DNA from: Lepraria neglecta
Lineage: Eukaryota > Ascomycota > Lecanoromycetes > Lecanorales > Stereocaulaceae
DNA: 64,000 bases
Reading direction: 5' to 3'
Assembly (NCBI GenBank): GCA_033220425.1
Contig: CM065647.1
Coordinates: 4,340,001-4,404,000 of the forward strand
Shown: in pieces, positions 1 through 10,668 of the stretch
How the letters are laid out: the number at the start of each line of letters is the position of its first letter
How positions within the stretch are numbered: the first letter of the stretch is position 1
The notes under the pieces: generated by a model
The model's database searches: none
Told to the model about the DNA's origin: nothing
The model's input: the letters and a program-made list of their open reading frames with translations, nothing else
Made by a program: the position numbers and the translations under genes

Positions 1-104
1 AATTCTTTTGTTATACCTGGTAAATTTTCTTATTGGCGCTCATTACACAAGGCTGCAGGAGCGGCTGAGATTCTCATCACAAGAAAAAGCAATTCCGCAG
101 AGTT

Positions 105-666
105 AGTTACGCATCCTCGATGTTGCGGCCGGCAATGGCAGAATTGGCATCGAAACACGCTCATAGCTAGGCCAACAACCTGGTATCTCATGTCTTGTTG
201 GCACTGACCTCATGGAGTCAGCAAAACTGGCTATGATGGGGGGATCAAAAGCCAAATCCATATGATGAGTACGTGGTCGTTGACTTGACCGATTCACCTC
301 AACCGGGCATCCACCGCTGGAAGAAAAATGGGTTCGACGTAGTGACGATTTGTGCGGCCCTGGGTCCTGGAGATGATAATCTGCCCCTTGAAGTGGTTGA
401 TGCAGCTATTGAGTTCTTGCGGAGGGATGGATTGCTCGTGTTTACCGTTAATGCGGGATTAAAGACACCAAGAACAGGAGGTACGAAAGCTTTCTCTCTC
501 GTCTTAGTCACGACGGGGAGACGACGCATTGGAAGGATATGAGAAAGGTTGATCGGAAGGTGTACACTCACCGTTTGAGCGTCAAGGGTAAGCCGATTGA
601 GTACACTGCGTTGATTTATCAGAAAATGGAGCAGGGGAGTGTACGGAATGGAGTCAAGCAGAGTTG
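105..666 (+). pseudogene. Broken SAM-dependent methyltransferase (class I, WBSCR27-like)
   Basis: The pieces read as a small class I methyltransferase. Motif I is L-D-V-A-A-G-N-G-R-I-G near 113. An acidic motif follows, G-T-D-L near 205, then Y-D-E-Y-V-V-V-D-L-T at 261-290, F-D-V-V near 335, and a C-terminal stretch ending V-K-Q-S at 666. A TAG stop lies near 168. The frame changes once in the G run near 237-242 and again near 480-485, so no single frame carries the whole domain. The family uses S-adenosylmethionine to methylate small molecules or proteins; the substrate is unknown. The N-terminal part upstream of motif I was not found. An undetected intron could explain one break but not all three. 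It reads as a decayed host gene. Confidence 0.7.
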
Positions 667-1629
667 AGCTGAGGACTGTGAGAGGACATGCACTGAGCTT
701 TGCTAGTGCGATTCGTTGAGGTGCTTAGCTTGGGAAGATGACAGACAGAAAAACAAAAATTCCATAAATTTTGCTTTTCCACATGTAACGCGGCGCCATG
801 CGTTGGCATAAAAGCCATGCGCATAATCAAAAGCACTCACTGACAACTTCTGTTCAAGCAAGACGCTTTGCGCTGCCAGATGCTGCACAAATAAGATTGC
901 ATATTTGGAGGTCTCAGAGCTATTTAGTTCTTCAGCCAATGACGTAAGTTGAAGCGGCGGTAGTTCCGCTGAGTCGGTTTTTTTCGTCATGTCATGCACT
1001 ATATTTTAGTTGCATGTAAGTGGGTCTAGATCAGGATTTTCCAAGCTCAAACCCCTCTGAGACGATCAATTGACAGGACTATAAGTGAACACCAATGAGA
1101 CGTCTGCATGCCCTTTCTCAGGCCGCGCCGATGCACACTGGAAAAGTCATGAAGTAGACAATAGAGGAGCCCTGTTCCATTCTAGCTCTGCTAGAAAATG
1201 CTTTGGAACATTGATATCGGGCTCATTCTTATCAGTGAGCCCGTTGGTTGGTGGAGCCGGGAATGATCTTGATGGCTTCCGAGCCACTACTTGAGAGGTA
1301 ATCAAGAGCTGCGGAAGCTGGTGAAGAGCAAAGGGATGCAGTGATGCGGGAAGCGAAGGTCGAAGATCAAGAATTTTGATGAGAGGGCAACACACTGAAC
1401 GCACAAGCCGAGAAGGAGAGAAATGTTGCACAGCGAACGAAGGAAATCTATGGACTTTGTCGAAACTCCAAATTCAAATCCGAAATACTTGTACTTCCTT
1501 GATTAGCTACATTAGCTTGCCTACATCTAGCTTTCCGTCCCGCGCCACGCTTGTCAACGGTCCCGCTGTCATAACCTCATCACTAAATCGCAATAAATAT
1601 ATTCTCCTCCTTCTTACGCCGGTGTGGGA
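667..1629. other. Gene-free stretch with a block duplicated at 6137-6187
   Basis: No gene is supported here. At 1531-1580 a block beginning CTTTCCGTCCCG recurs at 6137-6187 with about two C/T differences over 45 bases. Both copies lie 50-90 bases downstream of the stop of an array gene. Confidence 0.6.
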
Positions 1630-2211
1630 TCATGGTATTGCGGTATTGCCATCGATGTGCTGATCAGGACCGGCATCGATGTTGGGGGCACCAACACTGT
1701 TCATCGGCGCTGGGGTGTCATCGCTTCCAGCTTCATGGCCTTGGCTCGGCGGGAGGTTGGCGTCGTTGGCATCGTCAGCCATGACCTCTGTTGGCGATTG
1801 AATCGACAGCGACGTTTGAGAGGGTAGGGGAGCGGACAGCGTGTGTGGGGCGACGGCGGTAGAGGCTCCGTCCTCTACTGAAACTGGTGAAGCAGCAACT
1901 ACGGCTTGCTCTTGGTTTTCAATTGGAGTATGGGATGGGACTCTGATAGGGCCCTCCGGGTCCTCGATTGACGCAGGCAGGGAGATAGGGTGACCGAGTT
2001 CAAGGTCTTGACAAGCGTCAGCATGGCATGATTGACGTGGACTCGAGGACTTACCTGCAGCCTCACCTTCTTGGCGGTGATGATATGCATGCCATATCAT
2101 CCAAGCTCTTCTGCCTTGGTGGACAGTGACAATACCGATAATTGTTGCGGTTGTGCCGTATACAGCAGTCATAAGGATCTCAACCGTGGTCGGTGATGTG
2201 GTGAAGGGCAT
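1630..2211 (-). CDS. Array protein 1: small one-helix membrane protein with variable tail
   Basis: Two exons (2211-2055 and 2006-1630) give 177 residues. The 48-nt intron (GTAAGT...CAAG) is a multiple of three, so it also reads through in frame. Residues about 11-31 form one hydrophobic helix containing Y-G-T-T-A-T-I-I-G, followed at once by Q-G-R-R-A-W-M-I-W-H and a His-rich stretch. The positive charge after the helix suggests the tail faces the cytosol (inference). Exon 2 opens with D-L-E-L-G-H and continues as a Pro/Ser/Thr/Glu-rich, apparently disordered tail. I chose the second ATG because copy 2 then aligns residue for residue. The family is not one I recognise and its function is unknown. 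It is the most downstream-sited of six copies on this strand. Confidence 0.65.
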   Translation of the reverse strand: MPFTTSPTTVEILMTAVYGTTATIIGIVTVHQGRRAWMIWHAYHHRQEGEAAGKSSSPRQSCHADACQDLELGHPISLPASIEDPEGPIRVPSHTPIENQEQAVVAASPVSVEDGASTAVAPHTLSAPLPSQTSLSIQSPTEVMADDANDANLPPSQGHEAGSDDTPAPMNSVGAPNIDAGPDQHIDGNTAIP

Positions 2212-3641
2212 TGTGGAGTGTGTGGAGGCCGGCAAAGATTCTCTTCTCGCAATAGACCAAATGTAGCAATGATTGTGGCCGAGAGCCTACAGAGATAATT
2301 GCCATTGTGCTGGGGAATCCACTTAATTTATGCCGCACTCTGAGATACAGCCTTAGCACACTGAAGAGGGATCAAGATCATGAGAGTAAGCCAAAATGGT
2401 ATGTTCCCCTGGAGATGTTTGGGAGTTGAAAGCCCGGTCTGGTGGGTGAAAGGTATATTTGTTCCATGCATCGCCCCTCTACAACCGGTGGTAAGATACT
2501 AACTCGAATAGGTGCTACGCTAGCCATGAGTAGTTTGAGAGCCTTTCTTGCTCTGCCTCTTTTATTGCGTCAACATCTTTTGCAGGGGTCAGAATCCTTC
2601 GCGGCAATTCGTTACCCCTAGTAAGAACCAATCAGTAAAGAAGTCTGATTATATGTGGGTCTCAGCCCCAAATGGCTTGGCAGCGGGAATGCTCCGTGAT
2701 ACCCCATCTGACGCGGATCCCCGTCTCGATTTGTCTAGCTCGCGGTGGACACGCATCTCGCCAATAGCTCATACAGCTCAGCAAGAATGGCCTACCCAAA
2801 TACGCCTAAAAGTACGAAGCGACCGTTTCGAACACTCCATGACATACCAATCCATCAGCGATATACGCCATATACTGTATACCTCAAGGATTGTTTCCAT
2901 AATTTCTATCATCGTCTTTATCCATATCCATTCAAGACTCTACTTATCCACAGAGAACCACTAATAATGACGTAGTCGGTCAATTGATGTGATGATTGGT
3001 TGAGTTGGCTGACATAATTTACGTTAGGCTGACGAGTCTCGCGGTCCCGTAGAAGCTCGCGGTCCCGTAGAGCTCCGTTGATTTTTGAAACCACGCGAAG
3101 GATTCCCACCTTCCATCCTCCCTTCTGTACCATTCCCTTACAATACAACCCTCAGAGCTCTAATGTAATCGGATCCATGGCTTGCATCCTTCTTACCTAT
3201 GCCTAACCGCCAAATGCGGCGTCCTCTCAACGCCGTAGCTACCGGAGCTGTCCATTCTAAATATTAGCTCGGACCAATCCTACTAGCTCCACCGGCCTCA
3301 CGCCAACAAAGGCCAACGTCTTGTTAATGCTGTGGGCTATGGACGAAACGAAGGGTCACAATGCCTGGAAAGCTGCGGGACAATGCAGCTAACGCCAAAC
3401 CTGCACTACACGCCTGGTTTTAGTAGCTTTACCTCCATGCCTACTAGGAGCCATACATCTAGCTCCGGGTAGATGAATTTTTTTGCAACTTCAGGGCACT
3501 GAGGGTTGGTATGGTAATCAAGGGTGACCATTTCAGAGCCTAGGTTCAATGCTTGTATATGTGCTTGTTTCACTAAGGTCCAGCGCAATCCTCAATCTGC
3601 CGGCCAATAATCTCTGTCAAGCCTCACGCCTTGTAACTCAC
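2212..3641. other. Gene-free stretch
   Basis: Open frames at 2548-2964 lack family resemblance and codon bias. A short tandem duplication of CTCGCGGTCCCGTAGA lies near 3036-3072. Nothing else was recognised. Confidence 0.5.
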
Positions 3642-4224
3642 TCATCCAGCGATCACGGCCATTCCTGTCGCCAGAACCATCAACATTACCCACCCATACC
3701 CTTGTACGGACCCTGCATTGCCAGTAAAAGGCACTGGGGAGCCCGCCATCACCGTCCCATTACCCATCGGTGCCCCAGTCCCACTAGCGCTCGGAGCCGC
3801 GGTCGAAGATGAACCATTCTTGGGGCCAAACCCTCCAACTTTGGCACAGAGACTTATAGCATAAGCATTCGTCACTGCCATTGCACAGTTAGAAATCCTA
3901 GACGCTTGTATTGAGAACGGGAGAGAGTACCGTTCTGCTCAGATGCCGTGCAATTGGCAAGTTCGCACGTGTCGAAGACGGTGGCGTATGTGGGGTCTTT
4001 GCAGATACACGTGAGATTTGTGTTCGAACAGGTGCTTTCGCTAAAAGCTTGCAGTGTGCATTGTTGCTGGATGAATTAGCATTCTGCTGATGTTGGTGGA
4101 GAGTACAAAGGAGTTGACTTACAGCACATTTCGGGAGTACCATTTGTGCCTTGGTAGTACTTTGTGCTTGAACGACTTCGAGCAGTGCCCCAGCAATAAG
4201 AATGACGAAGGTAGTGAAATACAT
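3642..4224 (-). CDS. CFEM-domain GPI-anchored cell-wall protein
   Basis: Three exons (4224-4123, 4066-3931, 3874-3642) join in frame into about 156 residues. The N-terminus is a signal peptide ending near V-V-Q-A-Q. The spliced domain then has exactly eight cysteines with CFEM spacing: P-K-C-A, Q-Q-C-T, S-T-C-S, L-T-C-I-C-K-D, D-T-C-E-L-A-N-C-T and S-L-C-A. A Ser/Gly/Thr-rich spacer follows, and the last ~20 residues are hydrophobic, as expected for a GPI-anchor signal. CFEM proteins are secreted or surface proteins of ascomycetes; some bind haem and take up iron, others are effectors or wall structural proteins. Which applies here cannot be told. Intron 2 has the branch point CTAAC just before its acceptor. 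The gene sits inside the array of small membrane proteins on the same strand. Confidence 0.92.
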
Positions 4225-4803
4225 CGTTCTGGTATTGATGGTAACTAAGGCTGGGAAGGTCTAAATATGAGTACTGTGAGCAAGATTTATACTGGGAGAA
4301 TTCAAACCGCTCAAAACTTACGACCCTGACTTCTCAATGTCATATGAGATCATAGTGGCTTTTTCATGCAAGCACAATGACATTGTTTCAGGGCCTGCCA
4401 AGAACTGATACGTGCGCTTCGGACTCAGGCACCATTTACCGTACCGATATCGTAGCTAGTTCCGAACGAACAGCTCCGAACGAACAGCTCCGAAAAAATT
4501 AAGATTCAAAACTTCATGTCACTCCACTATACCGTCGCTCACTGCTATGGATGGGCATCCTTGTTCATTTTGTTGAGCGCAGTTGTCGATGTGTGAGAGA
4601 GCCGTTGTAGATGCGTATGAGAGAGCCACAGTCTGTCTTGGTTTTGCGATACATGGAACGAAGCCTATGGAGTCCTACTGAAAAGAAAAGCGACTGTATA
4701 TCCTCCAACATCGATTCAGCTGCATGAAAAAACTAGACTCATGAATTCGTCCAACGTTATATCCACCGCTCCCCTTACGCATTGCCGACCTTGAAGAGCC
4801 AGG
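4225..4803. other. Gene-free stretch
   Basis: This is the upstream region of the CFEM gene and the downstream region of array copy 2. A 13-14 base tandem repeat (CCGAACGAACAGCT) lies near 4463-4495. No gene was seen. Confidence 0.5.
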
Positions 4804-5405
4804 CTATAGTGGTGTTTCTATCGATCTGTGGTTACAATATTGTTTGAGGTCAACTTCGCCTGTCGACGTTGTTGTTGTTGTTGGAATCTCAGACTCCTTC
4901 GACTGTGTCAAGGCTGATGATGCATACTTGTCACCAGTTGGTGGAAGCATGTGGCCCTTGCTTCCGTCTCCTTCAATCAGGTTTGCGGGAAGAACAGTCT
5001 TCGCAAACTTGGTCATCGATGACAATTGTACACTCTCGGGCTCGAAGGATTGTGGCAGACTTGACGACAGACCTCCGTGAGAAGGTTCATGGCTCCCGCC
5101 AGCGTGGTGCACCAACGCAGCATGAGCTTCGAGTGTTTCGGGAGCCTGGACCGTTTCAATTACTTCTCGAGGCACAGATTGGCCCAGCTCAATGTCTAAG
5201 TAAAATCAGCGACGCATTGATGGCTGAGCAGATGAGTCGATGCTGTACCTGAAGCTTGAGCTTCTTGGCTGTGGTGGTGTGCATACCACATCGTCCATGC
5301 TCTCCGGCCTTGATAGATGGTAATAACACCTATGATCGTTGCCGCGGTGCCATAGATGGCAGTCATAAGAGTCTGAGCCGCGGTTGACGTAAGGCTGAAG
5401 GCCAT
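4804..5405 (-). CDS. Array protein 2: small one-helix membrane protein with variable tail
   Basis: Exons 5405-5249 and 5195-4804 give 182 residues. The 53-nt intron lies at the same place and phase (1) as in copy 1. The helix carries Y-G-T-A-A-T-I-I-G and runs into Q-G-R-R-A-W-T-M-W-Y and a His-rich segment. Splicing creates D-I-E-L-G-Q. The tail is Ser/Thr/Glu/His-rich, has a short poly-Thr run near its end and looks disordered. An upstream in-frame ATG at 5465 would add 20 residues, but the start at 5405 matches copy 1. Core identity with copy 1 is high while the tails do not align, so the tail is evolving faster or under different constraint. Function is unknown. Confidence 0.68.
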
Positions 5406-6274
5406 CTTTGGGGTACAGGCGACGGGGAAAGAGGTGAGCGAGGCCGCTTGCACGCGGGAAACCAAAGTAAAGGTCGCGAGTAAGAGGTGAGAGGTGCCAT
5501 TTCGAAGGGAAGTTTGCTGTTTATATGTCCCAATTGTAAAGAGAATGATCGTTGTCAGATGGATTCTCGATAGTCGGCTTGACTTAATGCAGGTTCAACG
5601 GCCGTGCTTGGGGGAATATGGAGGATTTTGATAGCCGAGGTTTTCGCACGCGAGCACGTGTGGTGGCGTTTGGTAGGAGAAGTGCCTCGGTGCCTCGCAA
5701 CCTCGCAACCTCGCAATGAAAGTTACGTGGGCGGGCTAAACTCTAGCCATTGGAAACACATGTGAAGATTAGAATTAGAATTAGAAGTGGGGCTAGCTCA
5801 GATCTATGAAATACATGGCTTACGGTCCAAATAATTGCGTTCCTGCCGAACAATGGCAGTTTCAGGTCCGGATGCGTTGCTACTTAGTTGATGCTGAGGC
5901 ATGCGTCCAACGGTTCTCGCTCAAATGATCTTTTGGTTCTTGGTTCAATCTCTTATGCTGGTGCGTCAGTAAGCAGCTTCAAAGGGCGAATTTCTAGAAG
6001 ATTGGAGAGTACGTATAGGGCGAGGTTTGAAGATTTAAAACACATGACTGCATAGAGAATAAACGTAGTCTATACTATTTCAATACAATCCCAAGTCTCA
6101 TAGACACTTAAACCTCAGACTAAGGCGCCGGTGTATCTTTCCGTCCCGTGCCACGCTTGTCAACGGTCCCGCTGTCATAACTTCATCTCAACATCACAAG
6201 TTCACAACACACAATATCTACTCTACCTAACAGTGTAGTGAGGCTCAGACGGCTAGGGAGCAGCTGCCGGGCTG
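5406..6274. other. Gene-free stretch with a duplicated block at 6137-6187
   Basis: It holds short tandem repeats (CCTCGCAA near 5695-5715; GAATTA near 5770) and the second copy of the 45-base block also found at 1531-1580. No gene is supported. Confidence 0.5.
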
Positions 6275-6833
6275 CTAAGCGGGTGCCTGGTGGAGGCTGG
6301 ACTTGCCATCCTTCGGCTCCAGCGGAGGTGTAATATTGACCCTTCCAATTGCACGACTGTCGAGATCGGCGTCTGTATTTGTCTCGGTTGCATTGTTTTC
6401 AGGGTCCTGGCTAGACCTTGGGACAAGGCTAGCCTCGTTAGAAGTCAATGTCCCTAGCGGCGGCAATTGACTTGGCGGAGATTGTAGGAGTGTAGAGGAG
6501 ATATCTTGGACGACGCCAGCCCGGCTCTCGTTTGTAGCGTGAAGTGGTATGCCAATAGTTCGTGGGTGGGCTGAGGGACCTGGGGTAGGGAAGGACGACG
6601 CCAAGCCGAGCTCAAGACCTAGATGGAACTGTCAGCTAGGCCATCAACTCAAGGGACAGAGTATGACAGAGCATATTTAGACACTTACTAGAACGATGAG
6701 GGACTGTATTGTGACGGTGCTCGTGCCATATGGTCCACGCTCTGTGAGCTTGGTAAATAGTAACAAGGCCGATGATTGTTGCGGCAGTCCCATACACAAC
6801 GGTCGTGATAATGTCACCCGAGAGAGAATGCAT
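6275..6833 (-). CDS. Array protein 3: small one-helix membrane protein with variable tail
   Basis: Exons 6833-6689 and 6618-6275 give 162 residues; the 70-nt intron again splits a codon in phase 1. The helix contains V-Y-G-T-A-A-T-I-I-G-L-V-T-I-Y-Q, followed by A-H-R-A-W-T-I-W-H, with Ala replacing the usual Gly after Gln. Exon 2 opens S-L-E-L-G, so the usual Asp of the D-x-E-L-G box is Ser. The tail is Pro/Ser/Thr-rich and disordered in appearance. An in-frame ATG at 6887 would add 18 hydrophobic residues, but the later start gives family length. It is closest to copies 1 and 2. Function is unknown. Confidence 0.65.
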
Positions 6834-7302
6834 GTTATCGACAATTGGCAATAGGAAGCAGAAGCTTTCCTTTGGTAAGAGTAACACACAAGGCTCGATG
6901 AAGTGCTGGAGTCAACACATCCATCCTGAGGGGGACCAGCGCCTTTTAAGCTTCACTGTGACAGTGCGCCTGAAGCCTACAGGGAATGTCAGCATGATCA
7001 GTTCCACAGCAACAGTATTAGTGGCTGTGGCTTCGCGTTGGGTGCTATAGAGGATCATGGGAAAGTGCGTAGGTGAAGATCTGCGTATCGCGTATCATTA
7101 GTACCTAAATCAGATTGATTAATTATTACGCTAGGGGCCGCTAAACTTGTCGCCATACGTTGAGCCTATTATATCCTCTCGGGTTCGCGCCAGCTCCCTC
7201 GATAACACCCTAGGCTCTACCCACTCTCTAACGCCTTACGGATACAGGGCGCTCAGACATATGAGGCTTGCTTAGGCAGAACCCTGCCAAGACTCATGCT
7301 TA
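6834..7302. other. Gene-free stretch
   Basis: Upstream region of array copy 3. Nothing was recognised before the transposon end at 7303. Confidence 0.5.
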
Positions 7303-7879
7303 CTCGTACCCCAAACCGCCAGCCGCTAAGCCTAATTGGGAGCGCTAATAAATGATTTATCAATGCCACTATTCAATGCCTCCATTCCATTGCATTGCAT
7401 TGCATGGCCATGGCCTAATTAGAGCTCTACAAGAGGCCCGGAGGCAGTGGACTAGTAGTGGAAGAGGCCCTGCTATTCAGACAAGCCATATCTTATGTGG
7501 TCGGTGCAGCACATCCATCCGAATCCTCGAATGATTCGATCTCGTAGAGTAGTCCGACTGATTTGGAACCGAGTAGCGATCTGGCAAGTCGATTCGGCTT
7601 GTGGTGTTCCAATGGTTTCGTGATAATAGTTTATAGCCAACAGGATCCTTTGCTCTTTCGGGAGCTCCAGAGGGCCTGTCTGGAGGTCTTCTTGCTCTGG
7701 TAGATCAGATAGAAGGTCGGCAGGGTCGTCAGAGCCGTGGAGCGTTGATATAGCCATTACGGTGGCATGCAATGGGCGGAATGGAGGAGTTTGAGTATGA
7801 TTTTCGACATACCATTTGATAGCTTGCCTAATTAGGTTTAGCGGCTGGCGGCTTGGGGCGGTTGGGGAGGCAATACGAG
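7303..7879 (-). mobile_element. Internally deleted Fot1/pogo-type DNA transposon with terminal inverted repeats
   Basis: The ends are imperfect inverted repeats: CTCGTACCCC...CCGCCAGCCGCTAAG at the left, and its complement ending CAATACGAG at the right. TA dinucleotides at 7301-7302 and 7880-7881 flank them, as expected for a Tc1/mariner/pogo target duplication. The minus strand encodes the transposase N-terminus (about 7879-7473), with I-R-Q-A-I-K-W-Y-V and a helix-turn-helix Q-I-S-R-T-T-L-R-D-R, fused directly to the far C-terminus. All of the catalytic DDE region is missing, so the element cannot move by itself. A longer relative in the opposite orientation lies at 57277-58376, and the two share the same left and right internal sequence. 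Confidence 0.85.
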
Positions 7880-9273
7880 TAGTCAGCCTCAGCCCTATGA
7901 GCTTGCATATCCGGTTGAATGCGCGGCCGAATCCACACACCTGCAGTTTTCTAGGATCGGACTTCGCGTTCAAATGAGCGTGTACCAAAACGCCACTGGT
8001 CCAAAATTCTTCATCTACTACTACTCGCTGCTCGGCCTTTCGTTCTCAGCCTGATGCATAAAACCAGTAAGAACGCGAATCCTCCCGTCGCACGCCCAAG
8101 GGCCCCTCCCCCCCCCTTTGGCCACTTTGGTATCCGCCGCAGATGTAATTCCCAGTAACGACAATTGATCGGCTGAGAGACAATGGACGTATCTTCGGTC
8201 TGCCTGGCACCGGCCAGGCTGGGTCAGGTAATCATGTAGGTGAAGTCTATCGCGTTTGAGGTTCGCCGTTTTGATGGAGTTGCGCCTCTCACTATTTTAA
8301 AAATCTTGTCTGCTTGACCGTTTTTTCCCTCTACCATTCGGGTTGGGAGATGTCTGTGTGCATCCAGCTCTGTTGTGTCCACCCAGCTCTGTTGTGTCCA
8401 CAACTCTTTCTCTCTTTGCCTTTAATGTAAAGGTCAGTAGGTTCGTCTTGTGACCTAACGATCAAGGGCCTTAAAGGCGGTTGCGTTTAATTTTCTTTAC
8501 GTAGATGCGCGATTTTTGTATCACACTTGATTCAAGAATAAAGACAAGACGTCCATTCATCAAAGGTCAAGTTTCTTGGACACTGATGCACGTGCAATGA
8601 AGGTGCATCAAAGCAAAGCAGAGGTCGTGTTCAAAGACAGTGCAGCCTTGCAGCTTAAAAAGAATATATATGCAAAAAGAGAGCTAAACAGTACATTGTA
8701 CACTACGTACCTTATGGTGCATTTTCAAACTCGCGGCTTTCAATTCCATAGGCCTCGCGGCGCGAAATGCGCTAGCAAAAGAGCTAACTTGATCCGTCGA
8801 GTCCGTGAAATAATGACACGGAATCGACAGAAACGGCTTAGTGGATCTCTGCGAAATCTCTTTGGCAAAGTTTGCCTCGTCTCCCCATTTTCAAGCAACT
8901 ATGCATTGAAAGACAATAAGAAAAGTTCTTTAAGTTCATTAAAAAAAAACTGTTGGGGTGATGTAGATGATCACAGAGAAAAACTGATCAATCGTTTCAT
9001 TAATTATATGCTGATTTCATAAAGCGTCAATTCCATGCTAGGCCAAACGTCCAAAACCTACGCAGGTCATCACAGGCTGTCCCCATACCCCTTGGCATAG
9101 ACCACACTACCTTTTGCACAGCGCCGACAACATGGCGCACCGAAAACCGTCTTTCAAATGCTGCTACATAATTTCTCCGCAGGTAAATCCCCCCTAGGCT
9201 CTCGCACCTGGTGTTTCGGACGAACGAGCAACATCGGCAATAGGTGCAAGAGTGGCAGCTCGTGAAGTTTGAT
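7880..9273. other. Gene-free stretch
   Basis: A 148-codon open frame at 8576-9022 lies in A-rich sequence and resembles no family I know; I do not call it. A C-rich run is at 8107-8120. Nothing else was recognised. Confidence 0.45.
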
Positions 9274-9596
9274 TCAGAAGTCGATTGCCGTCTCACGCTC
9301 CGTTCGACTCATCGATTGGATTGCTGGTAGCTCAAACACTTCTAACGGATGGACATTATCTGAAGAAGAGTCGCCAATGCCAAGCTCCAGGGCTAGAAAC
9401 TCTGCATTAGTCGATCCAGTATTCGAGCAGGAGTATAAAAATCACTTGATCCACCAAAACCTCCGTCTGCGCTGTCATGACGCTCACGCCAGATTTTCCA
9501 CGCGCGATGACCCTGCCAGACAGTAATAGCACCGATCAATATAGCAGTGACACCGAAAACGATAGTACCGACGGTTTAGGTGGTACTTGACGCCAT
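9274..9596 (-). pseudogene. Array copy 4: short member with an early stop
   Basis: Exons 9596-9455 and 9392-9274 join in phase 1 like the other copies. The helix reads V-F-G-V-T-A-I-L-I-G-A-I-T-V-W-Q-G and runs into H-R-A-W-K-I-W-R. Exon 2 begins A-L-E-L-G-I. Codon 7 (9578-9576) is TAA where CAA would fit the neighbours, a C-to-T change in a CpA context typical of RIP. The donor GTGGAT is weak. The tail is only about 40 residues, far shorter than in the other copies, so the intact ancestor would have had about 86. It could survive only with an alternative start. It is most like copy 5. Confidence 0.7.
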
Positions 9597-10668
9597 TAGT
9601 AGAGTAGTCTTATGCGGAAGCTAGATTGGTTGTCGAGAATGCTTGTAGGTGCTGGTGATCATTGCGGTGCTTAAGAAATTTCGATTCAGGTGGTATTGTA
9701 AGGACATCCTGGGGACTTTGGAGTGCTGGAGCCTTGAAGCCGTATTTTTCATGTTTGTTGGGCGTGACTCGGGGGTCTCGATTGAGTCGATTTAGCTGAA
9801 AGAAACATGCAAGTCCCCTTGGGCCTCAGGTACGCTTACGGAGCGATAGCAATCTACGCGCATACACGTTGTATGGCTTGCCTGGGTCTGAGAGCCTTGA
9901 TTGGGTGCAAGGATAGCAAAGATGGAGACAAGTGGGCAATCGTTACCCTAATTGGTTGAAGAGGAAAAATCTTCGCGGGTAGAATCACCTTAATGTCGGC
10001 ATGATTCGATCGCATCCCGCTTCGTCTTTTCTCCACGCTCTGCTTCTTTCAGGCTAGAATTAGTGGGTAATCGTTGCCTTGAATGGCTGAAGAGAGAAAA
10101 TCTTGCGGGTAGACTTATCTCAGTGTCGGTACGACTTTTCCATCACGACTAATCATTTCCTCCCACTCTTCCACTCTCCCCTAACAACATTTCTTAGTGT
10201 CGTCATAGCCTTACGGCCTTCAAGTCGCGCATGAAACAGTCCTGCGTATCGAATCCATTGGATGATCACAAACAGAAATTTGGGACCGCGCACTATTATC
10301 AAGAGAGGGAAAGATATAGACTAGATCCCAAAGTCGCATTGTTAATACCACCTGAAAGTCTGCCCCGTTGATTGGACATTGTGGAAAGGAAGCAAAGAGA
10401 AAGTGATTGAAAATGGGGGTGATGCTTTGGAAGGGATGGTGGGCAGCTAAGCCGTTGAAGACGAAAAGCACTGGAGATGCGATTGAAAGAATCCATGGTG
10501 CATTGAAAACCATTGAATTTAGATAATTTACCTTAATTGCATACCAAATACATATCATTCTTGGGCATGAATGTCTCTGAATGTTACCTTATCGTGAAGG
10601 TACCATTGCCCTCTCCACCCATCGGGGCGATCTTGATATGTCCCCCTCTTCCTTCAGGGGCGAAAGCA
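9597..10668. repeat. Gene-free stretch with a diverged direct repeat (9931-10005 and 10062-10135)
   Basis: A unit of about 75 bases beginning AGTGGG(C/T)AATCGTT(A/G)CC recurs after 131 bases. The copies differ mostly by transitions. No gene is supported in the stretch; open frames at 10220-10558 lack codon bias. Confidence 0.6.

Noticed and set aside
7880-7988. Extension of the transposase frame past the right transposon end
   Set aside because: The terminal repeat and TA at 7879-7881 mark the element's end; the extra codons are flanking DNA.
8576-9022. 148-codon open frame
   Set aside because: A-rich sequence, poor codon bias, no motif; likely chance.
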